Numbered from the stretch's first letter, positions 25,833-34,816 are shown. The stretch: 64,000 nucleotides of DNA from Candidatus Zixiibacteriota bacterium (GCA_024278935.1 JAJRSF010000053.1:1-64000); one strand, 5' to 3'. Numbers and translations are program-made. The notes: generated by a model not told the origin, from the letters alone.

Positions 25833-26258
25833 ATGTCACCTTGGAGTTTTGAGTTCTCATTTGAATGCGATACAAAAAACCGTATGCTGTATAGCAAAAT
25901 ATATGGTATTTGGAAAATTGAAACTGCCCATGCCTATGCCGAAGAATTAAAAGCAGAAGCTACTCCACTTTTAGAACAACCTTGGTCAAAGATTGTTGAT
26001 TTGTCAAATTGGAAAACTGTACATCCTGAAGTTATCGAAGTGATTGGAGAATTAAATCAATGGTGTCGAGACAACAAGATGGAATGGACGGTGTATATTA
26101 TCAATCAACAAATTGGATATAGCCAGTTAATGAAAATGTTTGACTCCGGAAAATATAGAGATATCAGCAAGACTTTCAGAACGATGAAAGAGGGCGAAGA
26201 TTTTCTAATTGGTCATGGTTATAATATTCGTAAAGACTCAAGCTCTATTTTTAAATAA
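25833..26258 (+). CDS. STAS/SpoIIAA-like domain protein
   Basis: 141 residues, soluble, no signal peptide. The pattern MLYSKIYGIWKIETAHAYAEELKAEATPLLEQPWSKIVDLSNWK resembles the SpoIIAA-like/STAS folds often annotated as STAS/SEC14 domain proteins: a beta strand, a helix, then the conserved IVDLS strand end. Such proteins bind small ligands or lipids or act as anti-anti-sigma-like modules, but no phosphorylatable serine motif is obvious. Monocistronic. A larger overlapping ORF at 25681 in another frame has no merit. Confidence 0.6.
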   Translation: MSPWSFEFSFECDTKNRMLYSKIYGIWKIETAHAYAEELKAEATPLLEQPWSKIVDLSNWKTVHPEVIEVIGELNQWCRDNKMEWTVYIINQQIGYSQLMKMFDSGKYRDISKTFRTMKEGEDFLIGHGYNIRKDSSSIFK

Positions 26259-26287
26259 AAAGTCTACATGTCTTACCAGATTTTCAA

Positions 26288-26320
26288 GGTAAGATATCTT
26301 AGTATCTTACCTTGTATTTT
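26288..26320 (+). terminator. Hairpin terminator
   Basis: GGTAAGATA (26288-26296) and TATCTTACC (26303-26311), loop TCTTAG, then TTGTATTTTA. An upstream CTTACC can compete for the same stem. T-run is weak. Confidence 0.5.
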
Positions 26321-26351
26321 ATCTAGATAAATCAAAAAGTAAAACTAAATT

Positions 26352-26543
26352 TTATTCGCAGGTGTAATGAATAAATGTGCAAACTTCACCTGTTGGGGTC
26401 AAACAGCAAAGGTACCAATCTTGCTCAACACATCTGTATTCACAAGCAGTTGGAGGTTTTGCTTTTACCGTAGTTGCTAAGATACCAGCCACGAAGGAAA
26501 ATGCAAATACGGAAAATAAGGTGATTGTCAGAAATTTTTTCAT
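26352..26543 (-). CDS. Small secreted cysteine-rich peptide
   Basis: 63 residues with a clear signal peptide (KKFLTITLFSVFAFSFVAGIL) and a likely cleavage after VKA (Ala28). The predicted mature part is 35 residues with six cysteines (34, 38, 46, 47, 55, 62 of the precursor), two of them adjacent, so up to three disulfides. A good ribosome site GAAAGGAAG precedes the ATG. It follows a membrane redoxin gene (26636-27220) on the same strand after 92 bases that include a perfect inverted repeat. No family was recognised. It could be a secreted toxin, signal, or substrate of the redoxin (inference). Confidence 0.75.
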   Translation of the reverse strand: MKKFLTITLFSVFAFSFVAGILATTVKAKPPTACEYRCVEQDWYLCCLTPTGEVCTFIHYTCE

Positions 26544-26580
26544 TTCAATTACTTCCTTTCAAAAAGTTAATTCCATTTAT

Positions 26581-26598
26581 GCCTAATTTTAATTAGGC
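26581..26598. promoter_or_regulatory. Perfect inverted repeat between redoxin and peptide genes
   Basis: GCCTAATTTTAATTAGGC, an 18-base perfect palindrome. It lies about 40 bases before the peptide start, lacks a T-run on the coding strand, and so may be an operator or an mRNA processing/stability element rather than a terminator. Confidence 0.4.
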
Positions 26599-26635
26599 TC
26601 TTCTGAGAGTATGGTTGCAACCAATTATTTGCTTG

Positions 26636-27220
26636 TTAAAGTTCTTCCTTTATTAGATTGCATGCATCAAGAGGTGAAAAATCTCCATATAAACCTCGAT
26701 TAAGAAATGCAATTTTGCCACTGTTAAAAACACCCATAACATTTGGAAACTGATTAACTTCAAAATTTATTGATAATGTATACGAAGTATCAAAATATAC
26801 CGGGAATGGGAAACCTGATTCCAAAATATATGATTGTCCAGATTCAAGCTCGCTTTGACAAAGTCCGATTAGTTGGAAGCCTTCAGGTAATTTATTATAG
26901 AAAATTTTCCAATAGGAAATAGCATCGCAGCACGGTTCGCAACCAGGGGCTAAGAATAACACGATTGTATGTGAGGTTTGAAAAATATTATTAGATTCAA
27001 TTTGTTTCCCATTTATGTCAATTAGGTCTAACGTCGGGAACGGATCGTTTTTGTTGAACAATGTTTTGATTACCGGAATATCGTTGTAAAGATTATCTGC
27101 TTCGACATTTGAATTTTTCCAATTGATAAACCAACTGCCAGATAAAACTCCAACAAAAGCAATAATGATAATGACTATCATAAAAATAACAGTTTTTAAG
27201 TTTAACCGTAACTCTCCCAT
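26636..27220 (-). CDS. Membrane-anchored thioredoxin-fold (redoxin) protein with CxxCC
   Basis: 194 residues from the ATG at 27220, chosen for its AAAGGG ribosome site; an upstream TTG at 27262 adds 14 residues. One N-terminal helix (TVIFMIVIIIIAFVGVL) anchors a periplasmic thioredoxin-like domain: DPFPTLDLIDINGK, then IVLFLAPGCEPCCD with Cys94-x-x-Cys97-Cys98, and NQFPNVMGVFNSGKIAF with the cis-proline region. This resembles TlpA/AhpC-type redoxins. The motif has an extra adjacent cysteine. Adjacent to a six-cysteine secreted peptide, it may oxidise or isomerise that peptide (inference). Confidence 0.8.
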   Translation of the reverse strand: MGELRLNLKTVIFMIVIIIIAFVGVLSGSWFINWKNSNVEADNLYNDIPVIKTLFNKNDPFPTLDLIDINGKQIESNNIFQTSHTIVLFLAPGCEPCCDAISYWKIFYNKLPEGFQLIGLCQSELESGQSYILESGFPFPVYFDTSYTLSINFEVNQFPNVMGVFNSGKIAFLNRGLYGDFSPLDACNLIKEEL

Positions 27221-27418
27221 GATTGACCCTTTTGTAAGTAATTTGTTATTGATTGAAATCAATCAACCAATCAAACGTTCTTCCTTAATAAAAAAATAAA
27301 AAATATGTTTTTAGAAAAAATAATTTTAAGCAGCCCATTTTTAAATACAATTCAAATATTATAATTTTATTAATTAAAGTCAACAGAAAATATTTCCTGC
27401 ATGGTTGCTTGTACTTAC

Positions 27419-27452
27419 AAAAAAACCATGCTATGACGAAACATAACATGGT
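27419..27452 (-). terminator. Terminator for the zinc-ribbon gene
   Basis: Read on the minus strand: AACCATG, a bulge, CATA paired with TATG around a six-base loop, CATGGTT, then six T. It lies just after the stop of the gene at 27477. Confidence 0.75.
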
Positions 27453-27476
27453 TTAAATTTTACATCTAAAGCAAAC

Positions 27477-27668
27477 TTATAAAGAACAGCTCATGTCTTC
27501 ACCACAACACATAGGTGATTTTATTTTTCCATGACCGTTCGGGCATTGTGAAATCTGCACTTCATTGCCATCGTCAAGTTTTAAAGTTCCGTTTTCAAGA
27601 GGTGCATCACATTTCGCACATGTTGCATTTACAGACATTCCGCATTGAGGACATTCGTATGTTGCCAT
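27477..27668 (-). CDS. Small zinc-ribbon protein
   Basis: 63 residues. CPQCG at residues 6-10 and CAKC at 17-20 form one zinc knuckle set; CPNGHGKIKSPMCCG (42-56) supplies Cys/His ligands for a second. No signal peptide. The composition suggests a metal-binding or nucleic-acid-binding module of unknown role. A ribosome site (AAAGGATTTA) precedes the ATG and a hairpin terminator follows, so it is its own transcript. Confidence 0.75.
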   Translation of the reverse strand: MATYECPQCGMSVNATCAKCDAPLENGTLKLDDGNEVQISQCPNGHGKIKSPMCCGEDMSCSL

Positions 27669-27757
27669 TATTTAAATCCTTTCAAAAAATGTTATAGTTT
27701 CAAATTCGTGTATGAAGATAGGGTGAAATAGTCCAAATTACAATATCTATTTTAAGA

Positions 27758-28594
27758 TTATTTTTTTTCTGCTTGGGCAAAAGAGTACTTAATTAGTTTT
27801 GATAAGGCTTTTTTCCCTCGTAATTTAAGCCTGATTTTGTAATAGATTTGGACAAGGGGAGAGAAATGGTTTTTGCAAAATAACATTTCGTGGTAGTAGT
27901 AAGATTCGTTGAAAAAGTGCATACCGATACCTGAGCCTACTCCTCCAAAGTCAGAGCGTAAATGTTTGAGCTTCGCAACAGGAGAGAATACCATCTTGTA
28001 ACCTTTGCGATAGCATCGGTAACCAAAATCAGCATCCTCACGGATATCAAGGCGAGTGAAACGTTCGTCGAATCCTCCGACTGCTTCGGCGACGGAACGT
28101 TTTACCGAGAAATTACAGCCGGTGATGACATTTGTCGGACCTACATTTTCGCAATCATCGGAACCTGAAAATTTGAGACGTCTAGAAAGCCATAAAGGTT
28201 TTTCCGATTGAGGTGAGTTTCCTTTTTCGATTACCCGTCCCTGGACAACATCGTAGCCCTCTTCTTGTACTGCCAGATGGTGGCTTACGAAGTTTTCATC
28301 AAACTCGGTGTCATCGTCGATGTAAATCAAAATATCACCGGTGGCATTTTTCAGGCCGATGTTTCGTGCTTTAGTTACCGATGGACGGTCGGAGAAGAAA
28401 TAGTGAACTTTTGGATTGGATTTGATTTCTTCGAGAAATTTGGTTGTCGCTTCATTATGATTATTGGTCTGGTCGATTATAAGAATTTCAAGCTTGTCAT
28501 GTTTTTGTGCAAGGGCATATTTGACTGTGTTGACAAACAGCTCTTCACGATTGTATGAACAGATAATGATTGAGGCTGACAGATTTGAACTCAT
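27758..28594 (-). CDS. Family 2 glycosyltransferase
   Basis: 278 residues from the ATG at 28594, preferred over 28633 because GGAAAGGA lies seven bases upstream. GT-A fold: SIIICSYNREELF near the start, DRPSVTKARNIGLKNATGDILIYIDDDTEFDENF with the metal-binding DDD at about 93-95, then CNFSVKRSVAEAVGGFDERF and the acceptor-side ED in REDADFGYRCYRKG. Probably transfers a sugar from a nucleotide sugar in cell-surface polysaccharide or glycoprotein synthesis; no other glycan genes are adjacent, though a flippase lies 14 kb away. Confidence 0.9.
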   Translation of the reverse strand: MSSNLSASIIICSYNREELFVNTVKYALAQKHDKLEILIIDQTNNHNEATTKFLEEIKSNPKVHYFFSDRPSVTKARNIGLKNATGDILIYIDDDTEFDENFVSHHLAVQEEGYDVVQGRVIEKGNSPQSEKPLWLSRRLKFSGSDDCENVGPTNVITGCNFSVKRSVAEAVGGFDERFTRLDIREDADFGYRCYRKGYKMVFSPVAKLKHLRSDFGGVGSGIGMHFFNESYYYHEMLFCKNHFSPLVQIYYKIRLKLRGKKALSKLIKYSFAQAEKK

Positions 28595-28657
28595 AATTTC
28601 CTTTCCGTAATCCAAGTTTCGTTTGGTTCTCAATTTATGGGTATAAGTATACGATAA

Positions 28658-29191
28658 TTATAGTTGTTCGGAAAGCGTAAATCTGTGGAGAATTTTCGGG
28701 TTGCTGAGGTCGTTCAGGTTCCAACTGACGAGTTGAATTTCATTGACAATGAACTCGCCAAAGTTTTGTTTTATGTATATCTCATTCGTGATTGAACTTT
28801 TACATATTCCAAGAGACAGATGTGGGAGGTAGTTATCTTCTTCAAATTGAGGCTGACTGATAGGGAGTGTAGTACATAATTTTTTGTGTAGTGTCGTTAG
28901 TTCATCAGAGATAACATGGGCATATATAGTTGTGGGGAAATTTGATATATCTTGAATGTTGATATTAAATGTTTTTTGTGATGCGAGAACTATTTGAGTT
29001 TCTATAATCCAGTTATCAAAAATTTCTTGTTGAGGGAGTTCGTCACATAGTGCGATTGGTTTAACGGTGCAATGACAATATTCTTTCTCTCGCCAATCAA
29101 AAGATAGAGGTTTTGAAATTTCAATTTCGTTGAATTTATTTACAATTGTTTTAGGTATAAAAAAATTGAGTGTGATTGAGTAGTTTGGCAT
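28658..29191 (-). CDS. 2H phosphoesterase (2'-5' RNA ligase-like)
   Basis: 177 residues with the two diagnostic histidine motifs: HCT at 40-42 (YCHCTVKP) and HLS at 124-126 (YLPHLSLGIC). This is the pattern of the 2H superfamily, which includes 2'-5' RNA ligases/cyclic phosphodiesterases such as ThpR. The N-terminal YSITLNFFIP strand fits. Substrate (tRNA fragments, cyclic nucleotides, ADP-ribose 1'',2''-cyclic phosphate) is not predictable. It lies 63 bases upstream of the glycosyltransferase on the same strand. Confidence 0.8.
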   Translation of the reverse strand: MPNYSITLNFFIPKTIVNKFNEIEISKPLSFDWREKEYCHCTVKPIALCDELPQQEIFDNWIIETQIVLASQKTFNINIQDISNFPTTIYAHVISDELTTLHKKLCTTLPISQPQFEEDNYLPHLSLGICKSSITNEIYIKQNFGEFIVNEIQLVSWNLNDLSNPKILHRFTLSEQL

Positions 29192-29241
29192 AGCACAAGA
29201 TAAGTTGTTTAGTAAAGAAATTCAAGTCTATCTACAATGTC

Positions 29242-29261
29242 ATACCAGTGTAGGCTGGTAT
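29242..29261. repeat. REP-like palindrome
   Basis: ATACCAG TGTAGG CTGGTAT, preceded by ATGTC. It resembles the palindromic units clustered at 19322-19580. Confidence 0.5.
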
Positions 29262-29322
29262 CCAGAAGAGGAGAAGGTGAGGTCATCTGCCGGTCACAAA
29301 ACAAAATATTTAGGAAATGCAA

Positions 29323-29920
29323 CTATTGTTTGTATTCTTTGATTTCAGGAATGTTTACTCCATCAAACTTCACTTTTAAAATAATTTCGTTATAGCTCGC
29401 ATTATCTGCAAAAGCAACGATAGTAAATAAATAATTACCTGGTGGAAAAATTTTTGAGTTCCACTTGGTATTAAGTTAGTACTAACTATCAGTCGAGCAT
29501 TAGATTGAGGAATAAAAAACAAATCAATATTTGCTGATTCGTCTGGAAATAAATCACAAACTAATGATCCTCCAGTATGTCCCCAAGATAAAGGCAACTT
29601 GCATAAAAAATCAGGAATATCTTCATAAATTTTATTTTTATTAAACGATTTTGCGGCAGTTAAGTATGCAGTACAATTTCGTAGCCTTGGATGCCCTTTT
29701 TTATTATATGTTCTTACATGTATCCATAAAGATTGAACATTATTTGATTGATTTACTCTGTTATGAAAAGTTTGTGTTCTATCAAAAAATAACTTTATTT
29801 TTGTAGGGAAGTATTTTTTGGTAAACCATTTTTTTAAGGAATATATACCCCTACGACACCAAAAATTAATGAAATTATTCCTAATATAGTTATTCCTGAA
29901 GATATTATAGATTCAAACAT
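29323..29920 (-). pseudogene. Membrane-anchored hypothetical protein broken by two frameshifts
   Basis: Three overlapping frames on the minus strand join into one credible protein of about 195 residues. It starts at ATG 29920 (MFESIISSGITILGIISLIFGVVG, a membrane anchor with AGGA upstream), shifts at the A7 run at 29829-29835 into LKKWFTKKYFPTKIKLFFDR and on through LPLSWGHTGGSLVCDLFPDE, then shifts again near 29460 into NSKIFPPGNYLFTIVAFADN and ends at a TAG (29323-29325). Both breaks equal the loss of one base. Only the middle piece (29376-29597) appears as a simple ORF. No family recognised; the middle resembles a cytoplasmic sensor or effector domain behind one helix. Confidence 0.65.
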
Positions 29921-29944
29921 TTTATTCCTACAAGCTTTTATGAA

Positions 29945-30026
29945 GGGCGGAACTGCTAAAGAGCTTGAAAGCTCGTTGAGTTCCGCCCTATAAATAAATG
30001 TCAGGAGCACAGGGCTTCTGACCTAC
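29945..30026. repeat. Composite intergenic repeat, copy A
   Basis: A large nested hairpin closed by GGGCGGAAC/GTTCCGCCC with an inner GAGCTT/AAGCTC stem, then TCAGGAGC ... GCTTCTGA and the tail CCTACA. Related copies lie at 30478 and 51545. Confidence 0.65.
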
Positions 30027-30064
30027 AAAAACTTACCTTAACATGAATGACGCATATTCAGATT

Positions 30065-30433
30065 TTAACTGTTATTAACTATATTTCTTTTTATCCTTTT
30101 AAACAACAGACGACCAAGCAAATAGCCTAATCCTATCTCAACTGATATTATGAAGAAATCAACTATATCAAATGTAAGAAGGCTCTGAATGTCGTTCTCG
30201 AAGAATTCTAAAACTTCTTTGTTATCTATTGTAATATTAAGCTTTTTAAAAAATGAATTGTACCAAATCTCAATTGCGAAATATAATGCAATTAATGAAA
30301 ACATTTCTAGGTACCAATATTTCTCATTGCGACCAAAACACCTAAACAAAAAATAACCTAATGTACCAAATGTTAATAATTCAAAAATGATTCCAATGGT
30401 CCCCAATAAAAATAATTCTGTAATAATCGACAT
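30065..30433 (-). CDS. Small membrane protein of unknown function
   Basis: 122 residues with three likely membrane helices (about residues 5-27, 38-58 and 88-112), interrupted by a charged loop (KKLNITIDNKEVLEFFENDIQ). The C-terminus is strongly basic (LLFKRIKRN). An AGGA-containing ribosome site (CTTTGGAGGATAT) precedes the ATG. It sits between two composite intergenic repeats. I do not recognise the family. Confidence 0.6.
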   Translation of the reverse strand: MSIITELFLLGTIGIIFELLTFGTLGYFLFRCFGRNEKYWYLEMFSLIALYFAIEIWYNSFFKKLNITIDNKEVLEFFENDIQSLLTFDIVDFFIISVEIGLGYLLGRLLFKRIKRNIVNNS

Positions 30434-30477
30434 ATATCCTCCAAAGTACTCATAATATATTTAAAAAAAGTTTGTAA

Positions 30478-30530
30478 GGGCGGTTCACGAACCGCCCCTA
30501 CTAGTCAGGAGCGCAGGGCTCCTGACCTAC
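30478..30530. repeat. Composite intergenic repeat, copy B
   Basis: GGGCGGTTC AC GAACCGCCC (30478-30497) followed by TCAGGAGC GCAGG GCTCCTGA (30505-30525) and CCTACA. The second hairpin is nearly the same as in copy A, and the first is a shortened version of its closing stem. Confidence 0.7.
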
Positions 30531-30542
30531 AATCATTAATAT

Positions 30543-31420
30543 TTACTTCGTGTATTTCTTGAACCATTTGACTATCCAGTCGAGGCGGGCGATACGTCGG
30601 TCGGGTCTGCCATGACGGGAAAGTCCGTGTGGTTCTTCGGGGAAGCGTACCATCTCGACCGTTTTCTTCATCACTTTCAACATCGCAAACATCTGTTCGC
30701 CTTGTTCAATATGACAACGCAAATCCTGTTCGGAATGAATGATTAAGACCGGAGTTTTAATGTTCTGGTAGTAAGTAATCGGTGAACATTTTTCATACTT
30801 TTCTTTATCAGTCCATGGGTCCGCATCGAATTCACGACGAATCGCCCAGCCTATATCTGATGAACCATGAAATGATTTCAAGTCAGAAATACATCGTTGG
30901 GTAACGGCAGCTTTGAACCTGTTGGTATGTCCGATCATCCAGTTGGTCATGTAGCCACCATAGGAACCACCGGTGACACAGATTTTTTTTGGGTTGATAA
31001 ATTTTTGTTCTTCCATATAGTCAGCGGCAGCCATGCAATCTTTGTAATCCAAATCGCCCCATCCGCCTGTGATAGCCGAAGCCCACATTTCGCCACGCCC
31101 ACGTCCGCCACGAGGGTTGGTGTAGAAGACGACAAAACCTTGCGATGCGAAGTATTGCATTTCATGGAAAAATGTATGAGCGTATTGTACTCGAGGTCCA
31201 CCGTGAATGTTGAGAATTGATGGATACTTTTTCTTTGGGTTAAAATTCGGTGGGAGTACCATCCAGCCTTGCACTTTGGTTCCATCAAAAGATTTGAACA
31301 TAACATCTTTTGTCTTCCCAAGTTTGACATTAGTTTTTAAAAATGAATTCAGGTGTGTCAACTGCACCGCTTTTTTCTCACCGCCATACTGTGTAGGGCA
31401 GATTTGAATCTCACCCGGGT
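30543..31420 (-). CDS. S9 family serine peptidase, C-terminal catalytic part (frameshifted)
   Basis: This part holds the alpha/beta hydrolase domain: oxyanion region HGGPRVQYAHTF, nucleophile Ser in TGGSYGGYMTNW, Asp in IHSEQDLRC and His in EEPHGLSRHGRP. It is the C-terminal half of the acylaminoacyl/prolyl-oligopeptidase protein that starts at 32560. The join lies at about 31414-31424, in AAAACCCGGG on the coding strand: one extra C would restore the reading KTPGEIQI. All catalytic residues are present, so the intact protein would be active. Confidence 0.85.
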
Positions 31421-32560
31421 TTTGATGTCGGCATGGACGAGAGCAGCTTTTTGCGTTTTGCCATTTACCGAGAAGCCTTTGATATGACATTTACCACTAT
31501 AAATACGAGTCGGTTTTCCACCACGAGCAGGAACATAAAAGAGATTCGTCGCACCCATGTCAGAACCTAAGAAATAAATCCGTTTGCCATCTTTTGACCA
31601 ACGAATATCTCCGCCTTCACCAACACCACCTGTATCGGTAATAGATTCATCGTATGCCGAACGGTCAAACATCGGTATGAGGTCTTTTGCTTTTGGAGTG
31701 CCTTTTACTCCGACTTTCCAGATATGTACATTGGTAGAACCCCAATCATCGTTTGGATTGTCATGCCCGAGATAGGCGAGAGTCTTGCCATCGGGAGAGA
31801 ACCGTACCGAGTGAATCGGTCCATCAGGTGTTGGTACTCTTTTCTCTTTGCTCCCAAGTATGGAAATTATAAAAATATCATCTCTATCCATTTCGATATC
31901 AGGGTCTTTTGTACGGTTGGAAATAAAAGCAATCGACTTGCCATCAGGGGAGAGATGTGGGGCGAGATTGTCACGTTTCCCTTTGGTAAGTTTTGTCAGC
32001 TTACTAGTTGCGATTTCAAGTTTGTATACTTGGAATTTATCTTTCGGAAGAAATCCTAATCCATCAAGACGATAAAACAGTTTGGTGATATGTCTATAAA
32101 CAGGTTGCTCTTTTTTCTTCTTTTCATCTTCAATAAAATGCGAATCGTTGTAGCGGAGAGCAAAAACTAAAAACTTACAATCCGGTGTCCACTGCATGTT
32201 AGAAATGGCACCATCTATTTCGATAAGTTTTTTCTCAGCACCACCAACAGTAGGCATGAGGTAGATGCCCATTTTTTTGTTACGACCTGAAATAAAGGCG
32301 ATTTGGGAATCATCGGGCGACCAAACCGCGGCAGAATCGTTTTGATTGCCGTGAGTAAACTGGACAGATTCCTGAGAATTAACATCTACAAGATGCAGAT
32401 TTTGGTAATATTTATTCTCTTTTTTGTCCATCCATTCAACGGTATATGCAATTTTTGATTCATTATTGGAAAAAGAGACCGAAGTAGGCAACTTTAAGTT
32501 AAATAAATCATCAGTTTTAATAGGTTTTTTTAAAGAGACTTTACGGGTCGATTTGTTCAT
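31358..32560 (-). CDS. S9 family serine peptidase, N-terminal propeller part (frameshifted)
   Basis: 400 residues before the frame breaks, of which the last about 25 are out of frame. The sequence is a beta-propeller with repeated TolB/WD40-like blades: AAVWSPDDSQIAFISGR, NMQWTPDCKFLVFAL, APHLSPDGKSIAFISNR, SVRFSPDGKTLAYLG, and DIRWSKDGKRIYFLG. Such a propeller gates the catalytic cavity of S9 oligopeptidases (S9C, acylaminoacyl peptidase-like). No signal peptide, so probably cytoplasmic. The intact enzyme would be about 670 residues, normal for the family. Confidence 0.85.
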   Translation of the reverse strand: MNKSTRKVSLKKPIKTDDLFNLKLPTSVSFSNNESKIAYTVEWMDKKENKYYQNLHLVDVNSQESVQFTHGNQNDSAAVWSPDDSQIAFISGRNKKMGIYLMPTVGGAEKKLIEIDGAISNMQWTPDCKFLVFALRYNDSHFIEDEKKKKEQPVYRHITKLFYRLDGLGFLPKDKFQVYKLEIATSKLTKLTKGKRDNLAPHLSPDGKSIAFISNRTKDPDIEMDRDDIFIISILGSKEKRVPTPDGPIHSVRFSPDGKTLAYLGHDNPNDDWGSTNVHIWKVGVKGTPKAKDLIPMFDRSAYDESITDTGGVGEGGDIRWSKDGKRIYFLGSDMGATNLFYVPARGGKPTRIYSGKCHIKGFSVNGKTQKAALVHADIKTRVRFKSALHSMAVRKKRCS

Positions 32561-32794
32561 AATTCAACATTCCTTTTTCTGTAAACTATTGTCATTCATA
32601 GAAGTTAAGAAACGAACGTCGACGTGACAAGTTATTTTTTTAACAAATTCGGCTTTTGGTCGATAATTTAATTAAGAGAAGTGCAATTTAACGATTTACT
32701 TTTCATTAAAAAAATGTATTTTTGTTGGAGCATTTTTAGAATTACTGTGTTATAGAAAAAGTAGTAGTAAGATAATTTATTTTTAAAAATAGAA

Positions 32795-34816
32795 ATGGAG
32801 AACAGATTGGATATTGTCGCTCTGATAGAGAAAGTCCAGGAAGTTAAATCAAAAGTTAAAACAAAACCAAAAGCGGATAAACCGCTTAAGGAATATTCGG
32901 GACGTACCCCAAAACAATTGAACGCCATGCTTTACACAATGATCAAAGCAAGACGTATAGAACTTGAAGAAAAATTTCTACTTCGCAAAGGTTACAACCG
33001 TTTCTTTATCGGTTGTGGCGGTAAAGAACTTATCGATGTTGCCTTTTGTGAAAATTTAGATAAAGGTGATCCGTGGGCAGGATATTACCGTAACAAAGCA
33101 TTCGATTTACATCGTGGTTCTTCTTTACGAGATAAAATGCTTGAAGCAATCGGCGATGCCAAAGGTCCTAACAAGGGCATGCAGATTCCGGCTCACCCGG
33201 GATATGCCGATATGGGAATCATTCCGCAATCTTCACCAACCGGTGGACATGCGTTGGAGGCATCGGGCATTGCCGAAGCGATTCAACATCCGACAAAAAT
33301 TTCGAAACAGTCGCATCATCCGGGCGGTCGTTATAAAAAAGATTCGGTCACGGTTTGTTCGATTGGAGAAGGTTCTTCATCGGAAGCAGAATTTGGACGG
33401 GCTGTATTTTATTCTGCCTTTTATAAAACAAAATTTATCGCAGCTATTTATAACTGTGGTTGGGCAATCTCGGTATCTGTTGAAGAGCAGTTTCCTGAAG
33501 GTGATCCGACAACACCATATGAAGGTCTGCAACGTTTTGGTTTGAAAATCATTCAGTGCGATGGTACCGATATTAAAGATGCTTTAGCAAAAACTAAAGA
33601 AGCCGTGGACTATACTCGCTCTGGCAAAGGTCCTGTTTTGATGAATATCAAAGTAACTCGTGAGGGTTCTCACTCCGGTTCTGATGATCAGGCGTTTTAT
33701 ATGGATCCTATCGAAGTCGTTTGGCATACTAAAAATGACTGTATTTTAAAAGCAACGACGACTCTTATTGAAGATGGTATTGTCACAGGTAAAGAAGTGA
33801 AAGCGATGTGGGATGAACTTGATGCTGCAATCTCAGCAGAATCAAAAAAAGCTGTTGATAATTTCACACCGAAGACAAAAGAACTTATTGAATCACTTGT
33901 ATACACATATGATTTTGAAGAAGTAAAAAAGACTTGGAAAAAATATCGTGATGCATCGAAGATGGATCGCAAAAAGAAATTTAAAGAGTTCCACAAAAAA
34001 GGATACTTTACATCGCCGGACCTTCCTGAAAATATCGGTCCGATGACTATGCGTTTTGCGATTAACTATACTTTGTTTGATCTCTTTATGATGACTGATG
34101 ATATGATTATGTTTGGTGAAGATGTCGCCGATTTCTCAGGGCATATGGCACATGAACCAGAGAAGCAGAAAAATATGAAAGGCAAAGGCGGAGTCTTTTT
34201 AGTTTCTAAAAACCTCCAACGTGCTTTTGGTAATGACCGTTGTTTTAATACGCCTCTTGATGAAGCCGGTATTTTAGGTCGTGCTTCAGGGCATGTTTAT
34301 CAAGGTCGTCGTCCGATGCCTGAAATTCAGTTTTTAGATTATGTCTCACCAGCATATCAGATTTTAAAAGATCGTATTGTGACAACATATCAGCGTTCCG
34401 GTGGACAGTTTAAAATGCCGATGACATTGCGTACGACTTATGGTGGTTACAAACAAGGTGCCGGAGCATTCTGGCATTCTGAAGGTAATCTGGGGACATG
34501 GATGAATATCCCGTCGCTGATTATCGCGGTGCCATCAAATGCTCGCGATGCTGCAGGACTATTGAAAACTGCATGGGCGTGTGATGATATGGTTCTCTTC
34601 TGTGAGTCGGTTGCGTTGTATAACCGTCGTGATTGGGATGGTGTCCCTATCGAGGCAGAGTATCCTGACATAGACGAGTTGATTCCGTTTGGTGTTGCCA
34701 AAACATATAACGAAGAATTCACCGACCTTGGAATTATCACCTATGGTGCAACATTCCAGATGTGTCGCAAAGCGGCAGAGATTGTACAGGAAAAGGGATC
34801 CATGTTCGTATCGTAG
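32795..34816 (+). CDS. Fused 2-oxoacid dehydrogenase E1 (alpha-beta), main part (frameshifted)
   Basis: 673 residues, of which the last few are out of frame. The first half is an E1-alpha thiamine diphosphate domain (RIELEEKFLLRKGYNRFFIGCGGKELI ... CSIGEGSSSEAEFGRAVFYSAFYKTKFIAAIYNCGWAIS, holding the GxG-to-N cofactor motif). The second half is E1-beta (MTDDMIMFGEDVADFSGHMAHEPEK ... RCFNTPLDEAGILGRASGHVYQGRRPMPEIQF). The order resembles the fused E1 of branched-chain or related 2-oxoacid dehydrogenases. No E2, E3 or lipoylation genes are adjacent. The frame breaks near 34795 in GAAAAGGG; one more A restores it. Confidence 0.88.
   Translation: MENRLDIVALIEKVQEVKSKVKTKPKADKPLKEYSGRTPKQLNAMLYTMIKARRIELEEKFLLRKGYNRFFIGCGGKELIDVAFCENLDKGDPWAGYYRNKAFDLHRGSSLRDKMLEAIGDAKGPNKGMQIPAHPGYADMGIIPQSSPTGGHALEASGIAEAIQHPTKISKQSHHPGGRYKKDSVTVCSIGEGSSSEAEFGRAVFYSAFYKTKFIAAIYNCGWAISVSVEEQFPEGDPTTPYEGLQRFGLKIIQCDGTDIKDALAKTKEAVDYTRSGKGPVLMNIKVTREGSHSGSDDQAFYMDPIEVVWHTKNDCILKATTTLIEDGIVTGKEVKAMWDELDAAISAESKKAVDNFTPKTKELIESLVYTYDFEEVKKTWKKYRDASKMDRKKKFKEFHKKGYFTSPDLPENIGPMTMRFAINYTLFDLFMMTDDMIMFGEDVADFSGHMAHEPEKQKNMKGKGGVFLVSKNLQRAFGNDRCFNTPLDEAGILGRASGHVYQGRRPMPEIQFLDYVSPAYQILKDRIVTTYQRSGGQFKMPMTLRTTYGGYKQGAGAFWHSEGNLGTWMNIPSLIIAVPSNARDAAGLLKTAWACDDMVLFCESVALYNRRDWDGVPIEAEYPDIDELIPFGVAKTYNEEFTDLGIITYGATFQMCRKAAEIVQEKGSMFVS

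Noticed and set aside
25681-25950. 89-codon ORF after the retropepsin gene
   Set aside because: Different frame from the convincing STAS-like gene at 25833, over which it runs; no family features.
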